Assembly: GCF_910588665.1 (NCBI RefSeq)
Contig: NZ_CAJUPR010000003.1
Coordinates: 86,199 to 150,198, forward strand
DNA length: 64,000 nt
Direction: 5' to 3'
Source: an uncultured Brachyspira sp.
Lineage (GTDB): Bacteria; Spirochaetota; Brachyspiria; Brachyspirales; Brachyspiraceae
In this document: positions 53,194 to 61,485 of the stretch, in pieces
Position numbering within the stretch: position 1 is the stretch's first letter
Layout of the letters: each line of letters opens with the position of its first letter
Notes under the pieces: generated by a model
Told to the model about the DNA's origin: nothing
Database searches by the model: none
Seen by the model: the letters and a program-made list of their open reading frames with translations, nothing else
Program-made: the position numbers and the translations under genes

Positions 53194-53772
53194 ATGGCAA
53201 CGGTAAAAAAAGAAGGAGAGAGAATTAATCAATTTATTACTGCACCTGAAGTCAGAGTTGTGCATGATGAGAGAGGAAGCCTCGGTGTAATGAGTATTAA
53301 AGATGCTTTAGCTCTGGCTAAAGAGGAAGGTTCTGATTTAGTGGAGATTGTACCTGCAGCCGAACCTCCTGTTTGTAAGATTATCAATTATGGCAAGTAT
53401 AAATTTGATATTCAAAAGAAGAGTAAAGAAGCTAAGAAAAAGCAGAAATCTGTACAGCTTAAAGAAATTAAGATGCGCCCTCAAATAAGCATACATGATT
53501 ATAATTTTAAAATGAAGCATATTCGGGAGTTCTTAGATGATGGTAATAAGGTTAAAATTACTATAATGTTTAGGGGCAGGGAAATGGCGCATACTGAATT
53601 TGGTTATGACCTCATCAATAAAATTATACAGGATTTGGAGAATGAAGCTGCTACGGAAAAACCTGCTAAATTGGAAGGTAAGAATCTGTCTGCAGTTCTT
53701 AATCCGATTAAAGTAAAAAAGACTGCTTCCGATTCTGAAAATGAAGTTTCAGATAGTTCAAAGCAGCAGTAG
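53194..53772 (+). CDS. infC: Translation initiation factor IF-3
   Basis: 192 residues. The N-terminal domain has INQFITAPEVRVV and LGVMSIKDALALAKEEGSDLVEI. The linker has VCKIINYGKYKFDIQKK. The C-terminal domain has IKMRPQISIHDYNFK and KVKITIMFRGREMAH. The 20-residue acidic tail is a lineage feature. It starts with ATG rather than the ATT of enterobacteria and lies 12 nt after thrS. It works on the small ribosome subunit. Confidence 0.95.
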   Translation: MATVKKEGERINQFITAPEVRVVHDERGSLGVMSIKDALALAKEEGSDLVEIVPAAEPPVCKIINYGKYKFDIQKKSKEAKKKQKSVQLKEIKMRPQISIHDYNFKMKHIREFLDDGNKVKITIMFRGREMAHTEFGYDLINKIIQDLENEAATEKPAKLEGKNLSAVLNPIKVKKTASDSENEVSDSSKQQ

Positions 53773-53850
53773 TTTTTATTAAAAACGCCTGATAAATTTG
53801 CATATAATAAAAATATAGGCACTTTATCGGTATGATATTCAGCCCACTAA

Positions 53851-53875
53851 CTATATGTACTTATCATACATATAG
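53851..53875 (+). other. Hairpin in the infC-rpmI gap
   Basis: CTATATGTA (53851-53859) and TACATATAG (53867-53875), a perfect 9-bp stem with a 7-nt loop in the 145-nt gap before rpmI. In other bacteria this gap holds an L20-responsive leader; the identity here is not shown. Confidence 0.35.
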
Positions 53876-53917
53876 ATTGAGCATACAGTAAATATAATTT
53901 TTAAAGGATATTAGTTT

Positions 53918-54121
53918 ATGAAACAAAAATTAAAAACAAAAAGCGGTGCAAAAAAGCGTTTTAGATTTTCTAAAACTGGTAAGGTAAAATTTGCTCATGC
54001 ATTCGGCAGTCATAAATTTTTAAATAAAAGACCTGATACTAAAAGAAAGTATCGCAAAGCCAGAATTGCCGATGACACTAATATGGCTGAAATGCCTAGA
54101 TTAATGCCTTACAGCAGATAA
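53918..54121 (+). CDS. rpmI: Ribosomal protein bL35
   Basis: 67 residues, almost complete match to the bL35 pattern: KQKLKTKSGAKKRF, GKVKFAHAFGSHKFLNKR, RKYRKARIADDTN. It is a small basic large-subunit protein. AAAGGA lies 8 nt before the ATG. It is followed by rplT after 15 nt, the normal operon order. Confidence 0.96.
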   Translation: MKQKLKTKSGAKKRFRFSKTGKVKFAHAFGSHKFLNKRPDTKRKYRKARIADDTNMAEMPRLMPYSR

Positions 54122-54136
54122 TATAAGGAGATTAAA

Positions 54137-54490
54137 ATGAGAGCAGTCAGCGGAACAGTAAGAAAGAATAAAGTAAAAAAAATATTAAAGATGGCTAAAG
54201 GCTACTATGGTTCTCATAGTAAGCAGATGAAACAGGCTAAAGAAGCCGTAATAAGAGGCTTAAAATATGCTTATCGTGACAGAAGACAGAAAAAAAGAAT
54301 GATGAGAAGATTATGGACTTTGCGTATTAATGCAGCCTGCAGACCTTTGGGCATATCCTACAGTAAGTTCATTAACGGACTTAAAAAGGCTAATGTTATA
54401 ATTGACAGAAAAGCTTTATCCAATTTGGCTATAGATGATTATAAAGCATTTGAAGCTGTTGTAGAGGTAGCTAAAAAATCGCTTGCTTAA
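54137..54490 (+). CDS. rplT: Ribosomal protein bL20
   Basis: 117 residues with RKNKVKKILKMAKGYYGSHSK, QMKQAKEAVIRGLKYAYRDRR, and RLWTLRINAACRPLGISYS, typical of bL20, an early assembly protein that also represses its own operon in several bacteria. AAGGAG precedes the ATG by 8 nt. It ends the operon and is followed by a strong terminator at 54526. Confidence 0.96.
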   Translation: MRAVSGTVRKNKVKKILKMAKGYYGSHSKQMKQAKEAVIRGLKYAYRDRRQKKRMMRRLWTLRINAACRPLGISYSKFINGLKKANVIIDRKALSNLAIDDYKAFEAVVEVAKKSLA

Positions 54491-54525
54491 ATCAGACTGA
54501 AAAATATTTACTTATGTATAAAATT

Positions 54526-54550
54526 ACCGTTAGTATTCTAACGGTTTTTT
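54526..54550 (+). terminator. Terminator after rplT
   Basis: ACCGTTAG (54526-54533), TATT loop, CTAACGGT (54538-54545), then six T's. A classic intrinsic terminator. Confidence 0.93.
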
Positions 54551-54625
54551 ATTTTTAAATAACTATTCTTTACTATATATAAAAAATACTAAAGTTAATT
54601 TTTAAGCAGACGATAATATATTCAA

Positions 54626-54702
54626 GTTGATTGGACTACCCCCCAATAACTATATTTGTAATAAGCCGCTTTGTTCATCCCACAAAAGCGGTTTATTTTT
54701 TA
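54626..54702 (+). ncRNA. Candidate small RNA with C-rich loop and terminator
   Basis: After the rplT terminator there is a second one: AAGCCGCTTT (54663-54672) with AAAGCGGTTT (54685-54694), then T's to about 54701. Just upstream is a hairpin ATTGG (54630-54634)/CCAAT (54643-54647) whose loop and 3' arm carry a run of six C's. A TAATAT (54614-54619) could be a -10 box, but the -35 is poor. The size and layout fit a small RNA of about 75 nt with a C-rich seed. No gene lies between the two terminators. Confidence 0.35.
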
Positions 54703-54889
54703 ACTAATTCTTTAATATTATAATTGCCGTTTTAAAAAATTAAAAAAATCTGCATATTAATATTTTATCAGCAATAATAAAAAATAATGATTTTTCATAA
54801 AAAATTATAGGGTTATTTAATATATGTTTGCAAAATTGCAATTTATGTATTAAAATATAAAAATATTAATTTTTTAAAGAGGTTTTTTT

Positions 54890-55894
54890 ATGGCATCATT
54901 TATGGATAATTTAAGAGAAAAGTCTAAGTCTAATCCTAAAACTATTATATTAGCTGAAGGCTATGATGAAAGACATGTAAAAGCTGCTGTTATACTAAAA
55001 AAAGATCAGCTGGTTAAAGGCGTTATATTAGTTGGAGATACTTCTAAGATAGAGGCGTTGGCAAAAGAAAATTCATTGGAATTAGACGGTAATTTTGCTA
55101 AGATATTCGATCCTGCTAAAAATTCAAAAACAGAAGATTATATTGAAATGCTTTTTAAAGCGAGAGAAAAAAAAGGTATGACTAAAGATCAGGCTAAAGA
55201 TCTGATTACAAATAATTCTGTATATACGGGTGCTGCTATGCTTGCCGCCAATGATGCTGATGGTATGGTAGGAGGAGCTGTATATGCTACAGGCGAAATG
55301 CTTAGAGCTGCTTTATTTTTAATAGGTCTTAAAAAAGGAATTAAAACTCTGTCTTCTACATTTTTTATTGAAAGCCCTGATAAGTTTTTATTTACAAATG
55401 GAATAGCTTGTTTTGCCGACAGTGCCGTTATACCAGATCCTACGCCTGAACAATTAGCTGATATTGCAGAATCTACTGCTGAATCCTATAAAAATATGAC
55501 AGGATTTGAGCCTAAAGTTGCTTTGCTTTCCTTCTCTACTAAAGGTTCTGCTAAACATGGACTTGTTGATAAGGTTATAGAAGCTAAAAAAATATTGGAT
55601 TTGCGTAATGTAAGTTTTGTTTATGATGGCGAAATGCAGCTTGATGCCGCTATAATGGAAAAAGTAGCCCTTCAAAAGGCTCCTGGTTCTCCTATAAAAG
55701 GCGATGCTAATGTATTGATATTCCCTGATTTAAATACTGGTAATATAGGATATAAAATAGCTCAAAGGGTTGGCAAATGTACTGCTATAGGTCCTATGCT
55801 TCAGGGTATAGCTAAGCCTGCCAATGATCTTTCAAGAGGATGTTCTGCTCAGGATATAGCCGATTTAGCTGTATTAACCTCTTTACAAGCTTAA
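54890..55894 (+). CDS. pta: Phosphate acetyltransferase
   Basis: Interconverts acetyl-CoA and acetyl phosphate, the step before acetate and ATP. The 334-residue protein matches the Pta catalytic domain: NPKTIILAEGYDERHVKAA, a catalytic-region NSVYTGAAMLAANDADGMVGGAVYATG, ESTAESYKNMTGFEPKVALLSFSTKGSA, and the end segment KPANDLSRGCSAQDI. It lacks the N-terminal DRTGG domain of longer Pta enzymes. AAAGAGG lies 7 nt before the ATG. No ackA is adjacent. Confidence 0.94.
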   Translation: MASFMDNLREKSKSNPKTIILAEGYDERHVKAAVILKKDQLVKGVILVGDTSKIEALAKENSLELDGNFAKIFDPAKNSKTEDYIEMLFKAREKKGMTKDQAKDLITNNSVYTGAAMLAANDADGMVGGAVYATGEMLRAALFLIGLKKGIKTLSSTFFIESPDKFLFTNGIACFADSAVIPDPTPEQLADIAESTAESYKNMTGFEPKVALLSFSTKGSAKHGLVDKVIEAKKILDLRNVSFVYDGEMQLDAAIMEKVALQKAPGSPIKGDANVLIFPDLNTGNIGYKIAQRVGKCTAIGPMLQGIAKPANDLSRGCSAQDIADLAVLTSLQA

Positions 55895-55916
55895 TATTAT
55901 TTTATAGTGATTATTT

Positions 55917-55949
55917 AAAAGCTGTTAATAAATTAATTAACAGCTTTTA
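55917..55949 (+). terminator. Terminator after pta
   Basis: A 13-bp stem, AAAAGCTGTTAAT (55917-55929) with ATTAACAGCTTTT (55936-55948), 6-nt loop, then A-TTTT. Confidence 0.9.
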
Positions 55950-56329
55950 TTTTGCAAATTAATAAATTTTTTATTTATGGATATTTAATATATTTTCAAT
56001 TAAAATAAATTGTTTACAATCAAGCAATTAATTTTCTGTGTATTATTCAATATAAAACTGTTAACATATTGATTCATTTTATATTATTACATGTATAATT
56101 ATAATACATAATATGTTGTATTTTGCGTATAAAAATAATACAATTGATTATGTTATTATTAATATGTATATTCTTATATCTGTAAATAATATATATTTAT
56201 ACTACATATAATACATATTTTGTTTTCTTAAATACAAATAATATTTTTATATTTGGCATATTTTTTGCATATATAAATGTATGTCAGTCTTATTATAGAC
56301 ATAAAAATATCCGTTGTTAAGGAGATTAA
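55950..56329. other. Intergenic region upstream of grpE
   Basis: 380 nt of A+T-rich DNA without genes. I looked for a CIRCE element (TTAGCACTC with inverted arm) and did not see one, nor a hrcA gene. Candidate -10 boxes abound, none with an ideal -35. Confidence 0.5.
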
Positions 56330-56929
56330 ATGGAAGAAGAAATAAGGGAAGCGTCTGAGAATACTTATAAAGAGGAGAATATTTCAGAAGAATCAGACAT
56401 AAGCGAAAATAAAGAAGATAACAGCACTTTGGAAGATGAAACCGTATCTTTGAAAAAAAGAATAGAAGAACTTGAAAATGAAGCCTCCGATATGAAAAAT
56501 AAATATATGTATGCTATGGCTGAGGCTGAGAATGTTAGAAAGAGAGCGGCTAAAGAAAAAACGGATACAATAAGAAGAGCAAATAAAGAGCTGTTATTAT
56601 CTCTTTTAAACTTTATGGATAATTTTGAGAGAGCGCTTAAAGCGGGAGAAAAAGAGGAAAATATACAAAGTTCAGAATATTATAAGGGCATAGAGTTAAT
56701 ACATAAGCAGTTTATAGATTTTATGCATGATAACGGAGTTTCTGAAATAGAGTCTTTAGGAGAAGAATTTGATCCTAATATTCATGAGGCATTAACTATG
56801 ATAGAAGTTAATGATATTGATAAGGAGCAGGTTGTTGAAGTTTATGCTAAAGGGTATAAATTAAACGATGAACTTTTAAGAACAGCTAAGGTAGTGGTCG
56901 GTAAGCCTCCGGCTGCTTCTAAAGAATAA
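56330..56929 (+). CDS. grpE: Nucleotide exchange factor GrpE
   Basis: 199 residues: an acidic N-terminal tail (about 1-45), a long coiled coil (about 45-100) with MYAMAEAENVRKRAAKEK, and the C-terminal beta domain with NGVSEIESLGEEFDPNIHEAL and a VVEVYAKGYKLNDELLRTAKVVVGKPP end. GrpE releases ADP from DnaK. AAGGAG lies 7 nt before the ATG. It is followed by a 69-residue gene and dnaK. Confidence 0.95.
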   Translation: MEEEIREASENTYKEENISEESDISENKEDNSTLEDETVSLKKRIEELENEASDMKNKYMYAMAEAENVRKRAAKEKTDTIRRANKELLLSLLNFMDNFERALKAGEKEENIQSSEYYKGIELIHKQFIDFMHDNGVSEIESLGEEFDPNIHEALTMIEVNDIDKEQVVEVYAKGYKLNDELLRTAKVVVGKPPAASKE

Positions 56930-56948
56930 ATTAATTTAGGAGATTTTT

Positions 56949-57158
56949 ATGGCACATATTCAACTTTTTAGAGCTTATTACAATCCGAAGGCAGATAAAC
57001 AGGAAAGCGTACAGCATATAAACAGCGTATTGCAGGATTTAACAGATGCAATAAATAATCATATTAAAGACAAAGAGGTAATTAATGTAGACCTTACCAC
57101 TTCGCATTTGGGTAACGGTCATACTGAATATGTTGTTAGTGTTCTCACAAAAGACTAA
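56949..57158 (+). CDS. Small conserved-looking protein between grpE and dnaK
   Basis: 69 residues with TTAGGAG 7 nt before its ATG. The sequence is soluble and mixed (AHIQLFRAYYNPKADKQESV, then a helix with VLQDLTDAINNHIKD, and a beta-like end TEYVVSVLTKD). No known family recognised. It lies 19 nt after grpE and 47 nt before dnaK, so it is expressed with the Hsp70 system. A chaperone cofactor or a passenger are both possible. Confidence 0.75.
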   Translation: MAHIQLFRAYYNPKADKQESVQHINSVLQDLTDAINNHIKDKEVINVDLTTSHLGNGHTEYVVSVLTKD

Positions 57159-57205
57159 CGGCATATATATGATAAAAAATAATTAATAAAAAAGGAGATA
57201 TCATA

Positions 57206-59089
57206 ATGAGTAAAATAATTGGAATAGATTTAGGTACAACAAATTCATGTGTATCGGTAATGGAAGGCGGAAAACCTGTTGTAATAACAAACAGCGAGGG
57301 AAATAGAACAACTCCTTCCGTAGTAGCTTTTACAAATAAAGGCGAGGTATTAGTAGGTCAGCCTGCTAAAAACCAAATGGTAACCAATCCTGAAAATACA
57401 ATATTCTCTATTAAACGCTTTATGGGAAATACTTATGCGGAAGTTACCGAAGAGCGTTCAAGAATGCCTTATACAGTTATAGAGGACGGAGGAAAAGTAA
57501 AAATTAAAACTTTGGATGGAAATTTTACTCCTCAGGAAATAAGCGCCAGAATACTTCAGAAAATGAAGCAGACAGCGGAAGAGTATTTAGGAGAAACCGT
57601 AACTGATGCTATCGTTACAGTTCCTGCGTACTTTAATGACAGTCAAAGACAGTCCACTAAGGATGCAGGACGAATTGCGGGGCTTAATGTATTGAGAATA
57701 ATAAATGAACCTACTGCAGCCGCTTTGGCTTATGGCATGGAAAAAAAGAAAGATGAAAAAATAGCCGTTTACGACTTAGGCGGCGGTACCTTCGACATAT
57801 CAATACTTGAATTAGCTGACGGAGTATTTGAGGTAAAAAGTACAAACGGAGACACTCATTTGGGCGGCGATGATTTTGACCAAGTTATTATTGATTGGCT
57901 TATAGATGAGTTCAAAAAAGATACAGGCATTGATTTGAATAATGATAAAATGGCTTTGCAGAGATTAAAGGAAGCTGCGGAGAAGGCTAAAAAAGAAGTT
58001 TCAAGCTCATTGCAGACAGATATTAATTTGCCTTATCTTACTGCGGATGCATCTGGTCCTAAGCACTTGAATGTGTCTTTATCAAGAGCTAAATTTGAGG
58101 ATTTGGTAAGAGATTTAGTAGAAAAAACACGCATACCATGCGAAAAGGCATTGAAAGATGCTGGACTTTCCACAAGCGATATAGATGAGGTTATACTTGT
58201 AGGTGGATCTACAAGAATACCTTTAGTACAGGAAACTGTTAAAAATATATTCGGAAAAGAGCCGAATAGAAGCGTAAATCCTGATGAAGCTGTGGCAATG
58301 GGAGCTGCAGTACAGGGTGGTATCATTAAAGGTGATGTTAAAGATGTTCTTCTTCTTGATGTTACTCCGCTTTCTTTAGGTATTGAAACAGAAGGTCAGG
58401 TAATGACAGTTCTTATTAACAGAAACACCACTATACCTACAAATAAAAAACAGGTATTTTCTACAGCTATGGATAATCAGTCTTCTGTAACTATCAGAGT
58501 ATTGCAAGGTGAGAGAAAAATGGCTAATGATAACAGAGAGCTTGGAAGATTCGATTTGGTAGGAATACCTCCTGCTCCAAGGGGAATACCTCAGATTGAA
58601 GTTTCATTTGATATTGATGCCAACGGCATAGTACATGTTACTGCTAAAGATTTGGGTACAGGCAAAGAGCAGAAAATAACTATAGCTTCTTCAAGCGGAC
58701 TCAGCGAGGAAGAAATAAACAGAATGGTTCAGGACGCCGAAAAACATGCGGAAGAAGATAAAAAGAAAAAAGAAGAAGTTGAATCTAAAAACAATGCAGA
58801 TCATATGATTTATCAGACAGAAAAGCTGTTAAAAGAAAACGGCGATAAACTTCCTGATTCCGATAAATCTGAGATAGAATCAAAAATGAATGCATTGAAA
58901 TCTGCGGTAGAATCCAACAATACCGACAGTATTAAAAGAGCTACCGATGATTTGCAAAATGCATGGAGCAAAGCTTCTGAAGTATTGTATAAGCAGGCAG
59001 GACAAACACAGCAGCAGGAGCCTGAAAAAAAAGATGAAGGTGTAGTTGATGCCGATTACGAAGTAGTTGATGATAATAATAACAAATGA
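57206..59089 (+). CDS. dnaK: Chaperone DnaK (Hsp70)
   Basis: 627 residues. The nucleotide domain has IGIDLGTTNSCVSVMEGG, the ATPase AYDLGGGTFDIS-type motif (KIAVYDLGGGTFDISILE), and DEVILVGGSTRIPLVQ. The peptide-binding domain has DVTPLSLGIETEGQVM and the lid with QDAEKHAEEDKKKKEEV. The C-terminus ends DADYEVVDDNNNK. It is the central ATP-driven folding chaperone, with GrpE and DnaJ next to it. AAGGAG lies 7 nt before the ATG. Confidence 0.97.
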   Translation: MSKIIGIDLGTTNSCVSVMEGGKPVVITNSEGNRTTPSVVAFTNKGEVLVGQPAKNQMVTNPENTIFSIKRFMGNTYAEVTEERSRMPYTVIEDGGKVKIKTLDGNFTPQEISARILQKMKQTAEEYLGETVTDAIVTVPAYFNDSQRQSTKDAGRIAGLNVLRIINEPTAAALAYGMEKKKDEKIAVYDLGGGTFDISILELADGVFEVKSTNGDTHLGGDDFDQVIIDWLIDEFKKDTGIDLNNDKMALQRLKEAAEKAKKEVSSSLQTDINLPYLTADASGPKHLNVSLSRAKFEDLVRDLVEKTRIPCEKALKDAGLSTSDIDEVILVGGSTRIPLVQETVKNIFGKEPNRSVNPDEAVAMGAAVQGGIIKGDVKDVLLLDVTPLSLGIETEGQVMTVLINRNTTIPTNKKQVFSTAMDNQSSVTIRVLQGERKMANDNRELGRFDLVGIPPAPRGIPQIEVSFDIDANGIVHVTAKDLGTGKEQKITIASSSGLSEEEINRMVQDAEKHAEEDKKKKEEVESKNNADHMIYQTEKLLKENGDKLPDSDKSEIESKMNALKSAVESNNTDSIKRATDDLQNAWSKASEVLYKQAGQTQQQEPEKKDEGVVDADYEVVDDNNNK

Positions 59090-59119
59090 TAAAAAGTAAA
59101 AGTTGAATATATAAAGTCG

Positions 59120-59170
59120 GGTGATTGGAAGTTAATTTTTGAAACCGTTGATTTTCAATCACCTATATTT
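59120..59170 (+). terminator. Terminator-like hairpin after dnaK
   Basis: An 11-bp stem with one G-U, GGTGATTGGAA (59120-59130) with TTTCAATCACC (59153-59163), and a 22-nt loop. The T tract after it is broken, so termination may be partial. Confidence 0.55.
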
Positions 59171-59256
59171 TTATATTATAATATATTTGTAAATTATAAT
59201 GTTTCTAAAAATATTTTTTTGTGTTATAATATTTGTCAATAAAATAGGGCAGAAAA

Positions 59257-59949
59257 GTGAACAATAGTTTTACAGCTTTTATAAAAAGAAAAAATGAATC
59301 TATGCATAGAACTGAAACTTTGTATATAGCCTCTATTTTGGCTATAATAGGCGGTTTTGCAGATTCGCATACTTATATTACAAGAGACGGAATATTTGCT
59401 TATGCTCAGACAGGCAATATTATATTTTTTGCTATGAGTTTAGCAGGCGGGCATTTTTTTAATGCTGTATATTATTTAATACCTATTTTAATTTTTGTTG
59501 CAGGTATATGCTTCGCTCTGTATATAAAGAAAATTTTAAATAAAAAAAATATAATTGAATTTGAATATGCTGTTATATTAATAAATTCTGTTATATTTTT
59601 TATTGTAGGATTATTGCCTGAATCATTTCCCAATGCCGCTGCTTCCGGCATAATGTCATTTATGTCGGCTGTTTTTATGATAACATTCAATAAAGTTGAG
59701 GGACTTTCATATATTACAAATATGTGCACAGGCAATTTGAGAAGTATTTCCGAGAATTTATTTAAATTTTTATTTAGTAAAGATAAATCGGGATTAAAAA
59801 ATGCAATGATATATTTTACAATTCTTTTTTCTTTTACTTTAGGAGTTGTTTTAGGCGCTTTTTTTACTAATATATTCGGAATTAGATCTATATGGATTAC
59901 TTCTGTTTTATTATTGATAGTTGAGAGTCTGATGTTTTTTGATAAATAA
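59257..59949 (+). CDS. YoaK-family (DUF1275) membrane protein
   Basis: 230 residues with about six membrane helices. The N-terminal ASILAIIGGFADSHTYI and QTGNIIFFAMSLA, and the mid-protein NKVEGLSYITNMCTGNLRSI, are DUF1275 hallmarks. The family is found beside many kinds of genes and its function is unknown. It starts with GTG 59257 with AGGGC about 6-8 nt away. A later ATG (59302) would still retain the first helix. It lies between dnaK and two J-domain genes. Confidence 0.88.
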   Translation: MNNSFTAFIKRKNESMHRTETLYIASILAIIGGFADSHTYITRDGIFAYAQTGNIIFFAMSLAGGHFFNAVYYLIPILIFVAGICFALYIKKILNKKNIIEFEYAVILINSVIFFIVGLLPESFPNAAASGIMSFMSAVFMITFNKVEGLSYITNMCTGNLRSISENLFKFLFSKDKSGLKNAMIYFTILFSFTLGVVLGAFFTNIFGIRSIWITSVLLLIVESLMFFDK

Positions 59950-59978
59950 AATTATATTATAATTTTGAGGATATTTTT

Positions 59979-60272
59979 ATGTATAAGGATTATTATAAAA
60001 TACTTAATGTTAATATATTTTCCAGTAATGAAAAAATAAAAAAATCTTACAGAGAATTAGCAATGATATATCATCCTGACAGAAATTCTGATAATAATTT
60101 GGAGTATAGCCGTATATTTACAGATATAAACGAAGCTTATGAGGTTTTATCAAACAAAGAAAAGCGTATAGAATATAATATTCAGTATTTGATGAGTAAT
60201 AAATATTTAATCGGAAGTTTGGCTGCAGCCGGGATTGGATTAGGCTTAATATTAGGTAAAAAAAGAAAATAA
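59979..60272 (+). CDS. Short membrane-anchored J-domain protein
   Basis: 97 residues: a J-domain (residues 3-70) with KDYYKILNVN, the HPD motif in YHPDRNS and a NEAYEVLSN helix. A C-terminal hydrophobic helix (about 76-93, LIGSLAAAGIGLGLILG) ends in KKRK and looks like a tail anchor. It lacks the G/F and zinc regions of DnaJ. It would bring DnaK to the membrane. It lies 52 nt before the full dnaJ, so the two may be cotranscribed. Confidence 0.88.
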   Translation: MYKDYYKILNVNIFSSNEKIKKSYRELAMIYHPDRNSDNNLEYSRIFTDINEAYEVLSNKEKRIEYNIQYLMSNKYLIGSLAAAGIGLGLILGKKRK

Positions 60273-60324
60273 TTTTATTAATAATAAATAATTTTCACAT
60301 AAATTTTATGTAAGGATATAATAA

Positions 60325-61449
60325 ATGGCAGAAAAAAGAGATTATTATGAAGTATTAGGAGTGGCAAAAACTGCTGCTAATGATGAAATAAAAAAAGCAT
60401 ATAGAAAACTTGCTATGCAGTATCACCCTGATAGAAATCCGGGTAATAAAGAGGCTGAGGAAAAGTTTAAAGAGGCGACGGAAGCTTATGAAATATTATC
60501 TGATGAAAAGAAGCGTTCTCAATATGATCAATTCGGCTTTCAGGGTGTTCATAGTGATTTTGCAGATGCTTACGGCAGAGGCGGTTTTGATTTTTCTTCA
60601 ATGTTTGGAGGTTCTGGAGGGTTTGGCGATTTAGATGATATATTCAGCTCTTTTTTCGGAGGTTTCGGAAGAAATTCAAGATCTCAAAGACGGGGCAATG
60701 ATATAAGGCATGACATTACTCTCTCTTTAGAAGATGCCGTATTCGGAAAGAAAATGGAAATTAAGCTTGATAAAAATGATATATGCGATGCATGCAATGG
60801 AACGGGAGCTGAACCAGGCACTAAAATGCAGACTTGTCCTACATGCGGCGGAAGCGGAGAGGTAAGAATGGCGCAGGGTTTTTTCAGTGTAAGAAAAACC
60901 TGTAGCAAATGTAATGGAAGCGGCTCTATAGTTACAACTCCTTGTAAAAAATGCAGAGGTGCAGGTACAGTTAAAAAATCTAAAACTATATCGGTTAATA
61001 TTCCTAATGGTATTGAAGATAATACCCAGCTTAGAGTAAGCGGAGAGGGTGAGGCTATAGGTGGCGGTGTTGCAGGCGATTTGTATTTGTATATACATGT
61101 ATCTCCGCATCAGTATTTTATAAGAGAGGGTATGAATTTAATAACCGAAGTAGGAATTAATATTGTTCAGGCTGCTCTTGGAGCAGATATTTATATAAAA
61201 ACTTTAGATAAGAAGAAGGTAAAAATAAAAATACCTGCAGGAACTAACAGCGGTCAGGTATTCAAATTGAAAGGAAGCGGAGCTACTCATATTAGCAGGT
61301 CTGGAAGAGGGGATTTATTTGTAATAGTAAATATAGATGTTTCTTCTAAAATATCTTCCGAAGAAAAGAAATTATTTGCGGAACTTAAAAAAGTTATGCC
61401 GAATAATGATGAGCCTGTTTTAAGAAAGCCTAATAAAACTAATATGTAA
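60325..61449 (+). CDS. dnaJ: Chaperone DnaJ (Hsp40)
   Basis: 374 residues. J-domain 1-70 with HPD in YHPDRNP. The G/F region has DFSSMFGGSGGFGD. Four zinc motifs follow: CDACNGTG, CPTCGGSG, CSKCNGSG and CKKCRGAG. Then the C-terminal substrate-binding domains. It stimulates DnaK and binds substrates. The order grpE-x-dnaK-x-x-dnaJ shows the Hsp70 machine in one region but with three added small or unrelated genes. Confidence 0.96.
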   Translation: MAEKRDYYEVLGVAKTAANDEIKKAYRKLAMQYHPDRNPGNKEAEEKFKEATEAYEILSDEKKRSQYDQFGFQGVHSDFADAYGRGGFDFSSMFGGSGGFGDLDDIFSSFFGGFGRNSRSQRRGNDIRHDITLSLEDAVFGKKMEIKLDKNDICDACNGTGAEPGTKMQTCPTCGGSGEVRMAQGFFSVRKTCSKCNGSGSIVTTPCKKCRGAGTVKKSKTISVNIPNGIEDNTQLRVSGEGEAIGGGVAGDLYLYIHVSPHQYFIREGMNLITEVGINIVQAALGADIYIKTLDKKKVKIKIPAGTNSGQVFKLKGSGATHISRSGRGDLFVIVNIDVSSKISSEEKKLFAELKKVMPNNDEPVLRKPNKTNM

Positions 61450-61459
61450 TATTGTTATA

Positions 61460-61485
61460 AAAGGGGATTTTTTATCTCCTTTTTT
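61460..61485 (+). terminator. Terminator after dnaJ
   Basis: AAAGGGGAT (61460-61468), TTTTT loop, ATCTCCTTT (61474-61482, one G-U), then TTT. It may act for both convergent genes. Confidence 0.85.

Noticed and set aside
55950..56329. CIRCE heat-shock operator before grpE
   Set aside because: No TTAGCACTC/GAGTGCTAA inverted repeat is seen.
60727..61110. 127-codon frame on the minus strand
   Set aside because: It is antisense to the dnaJ zinc region; the length is due to codon bias.
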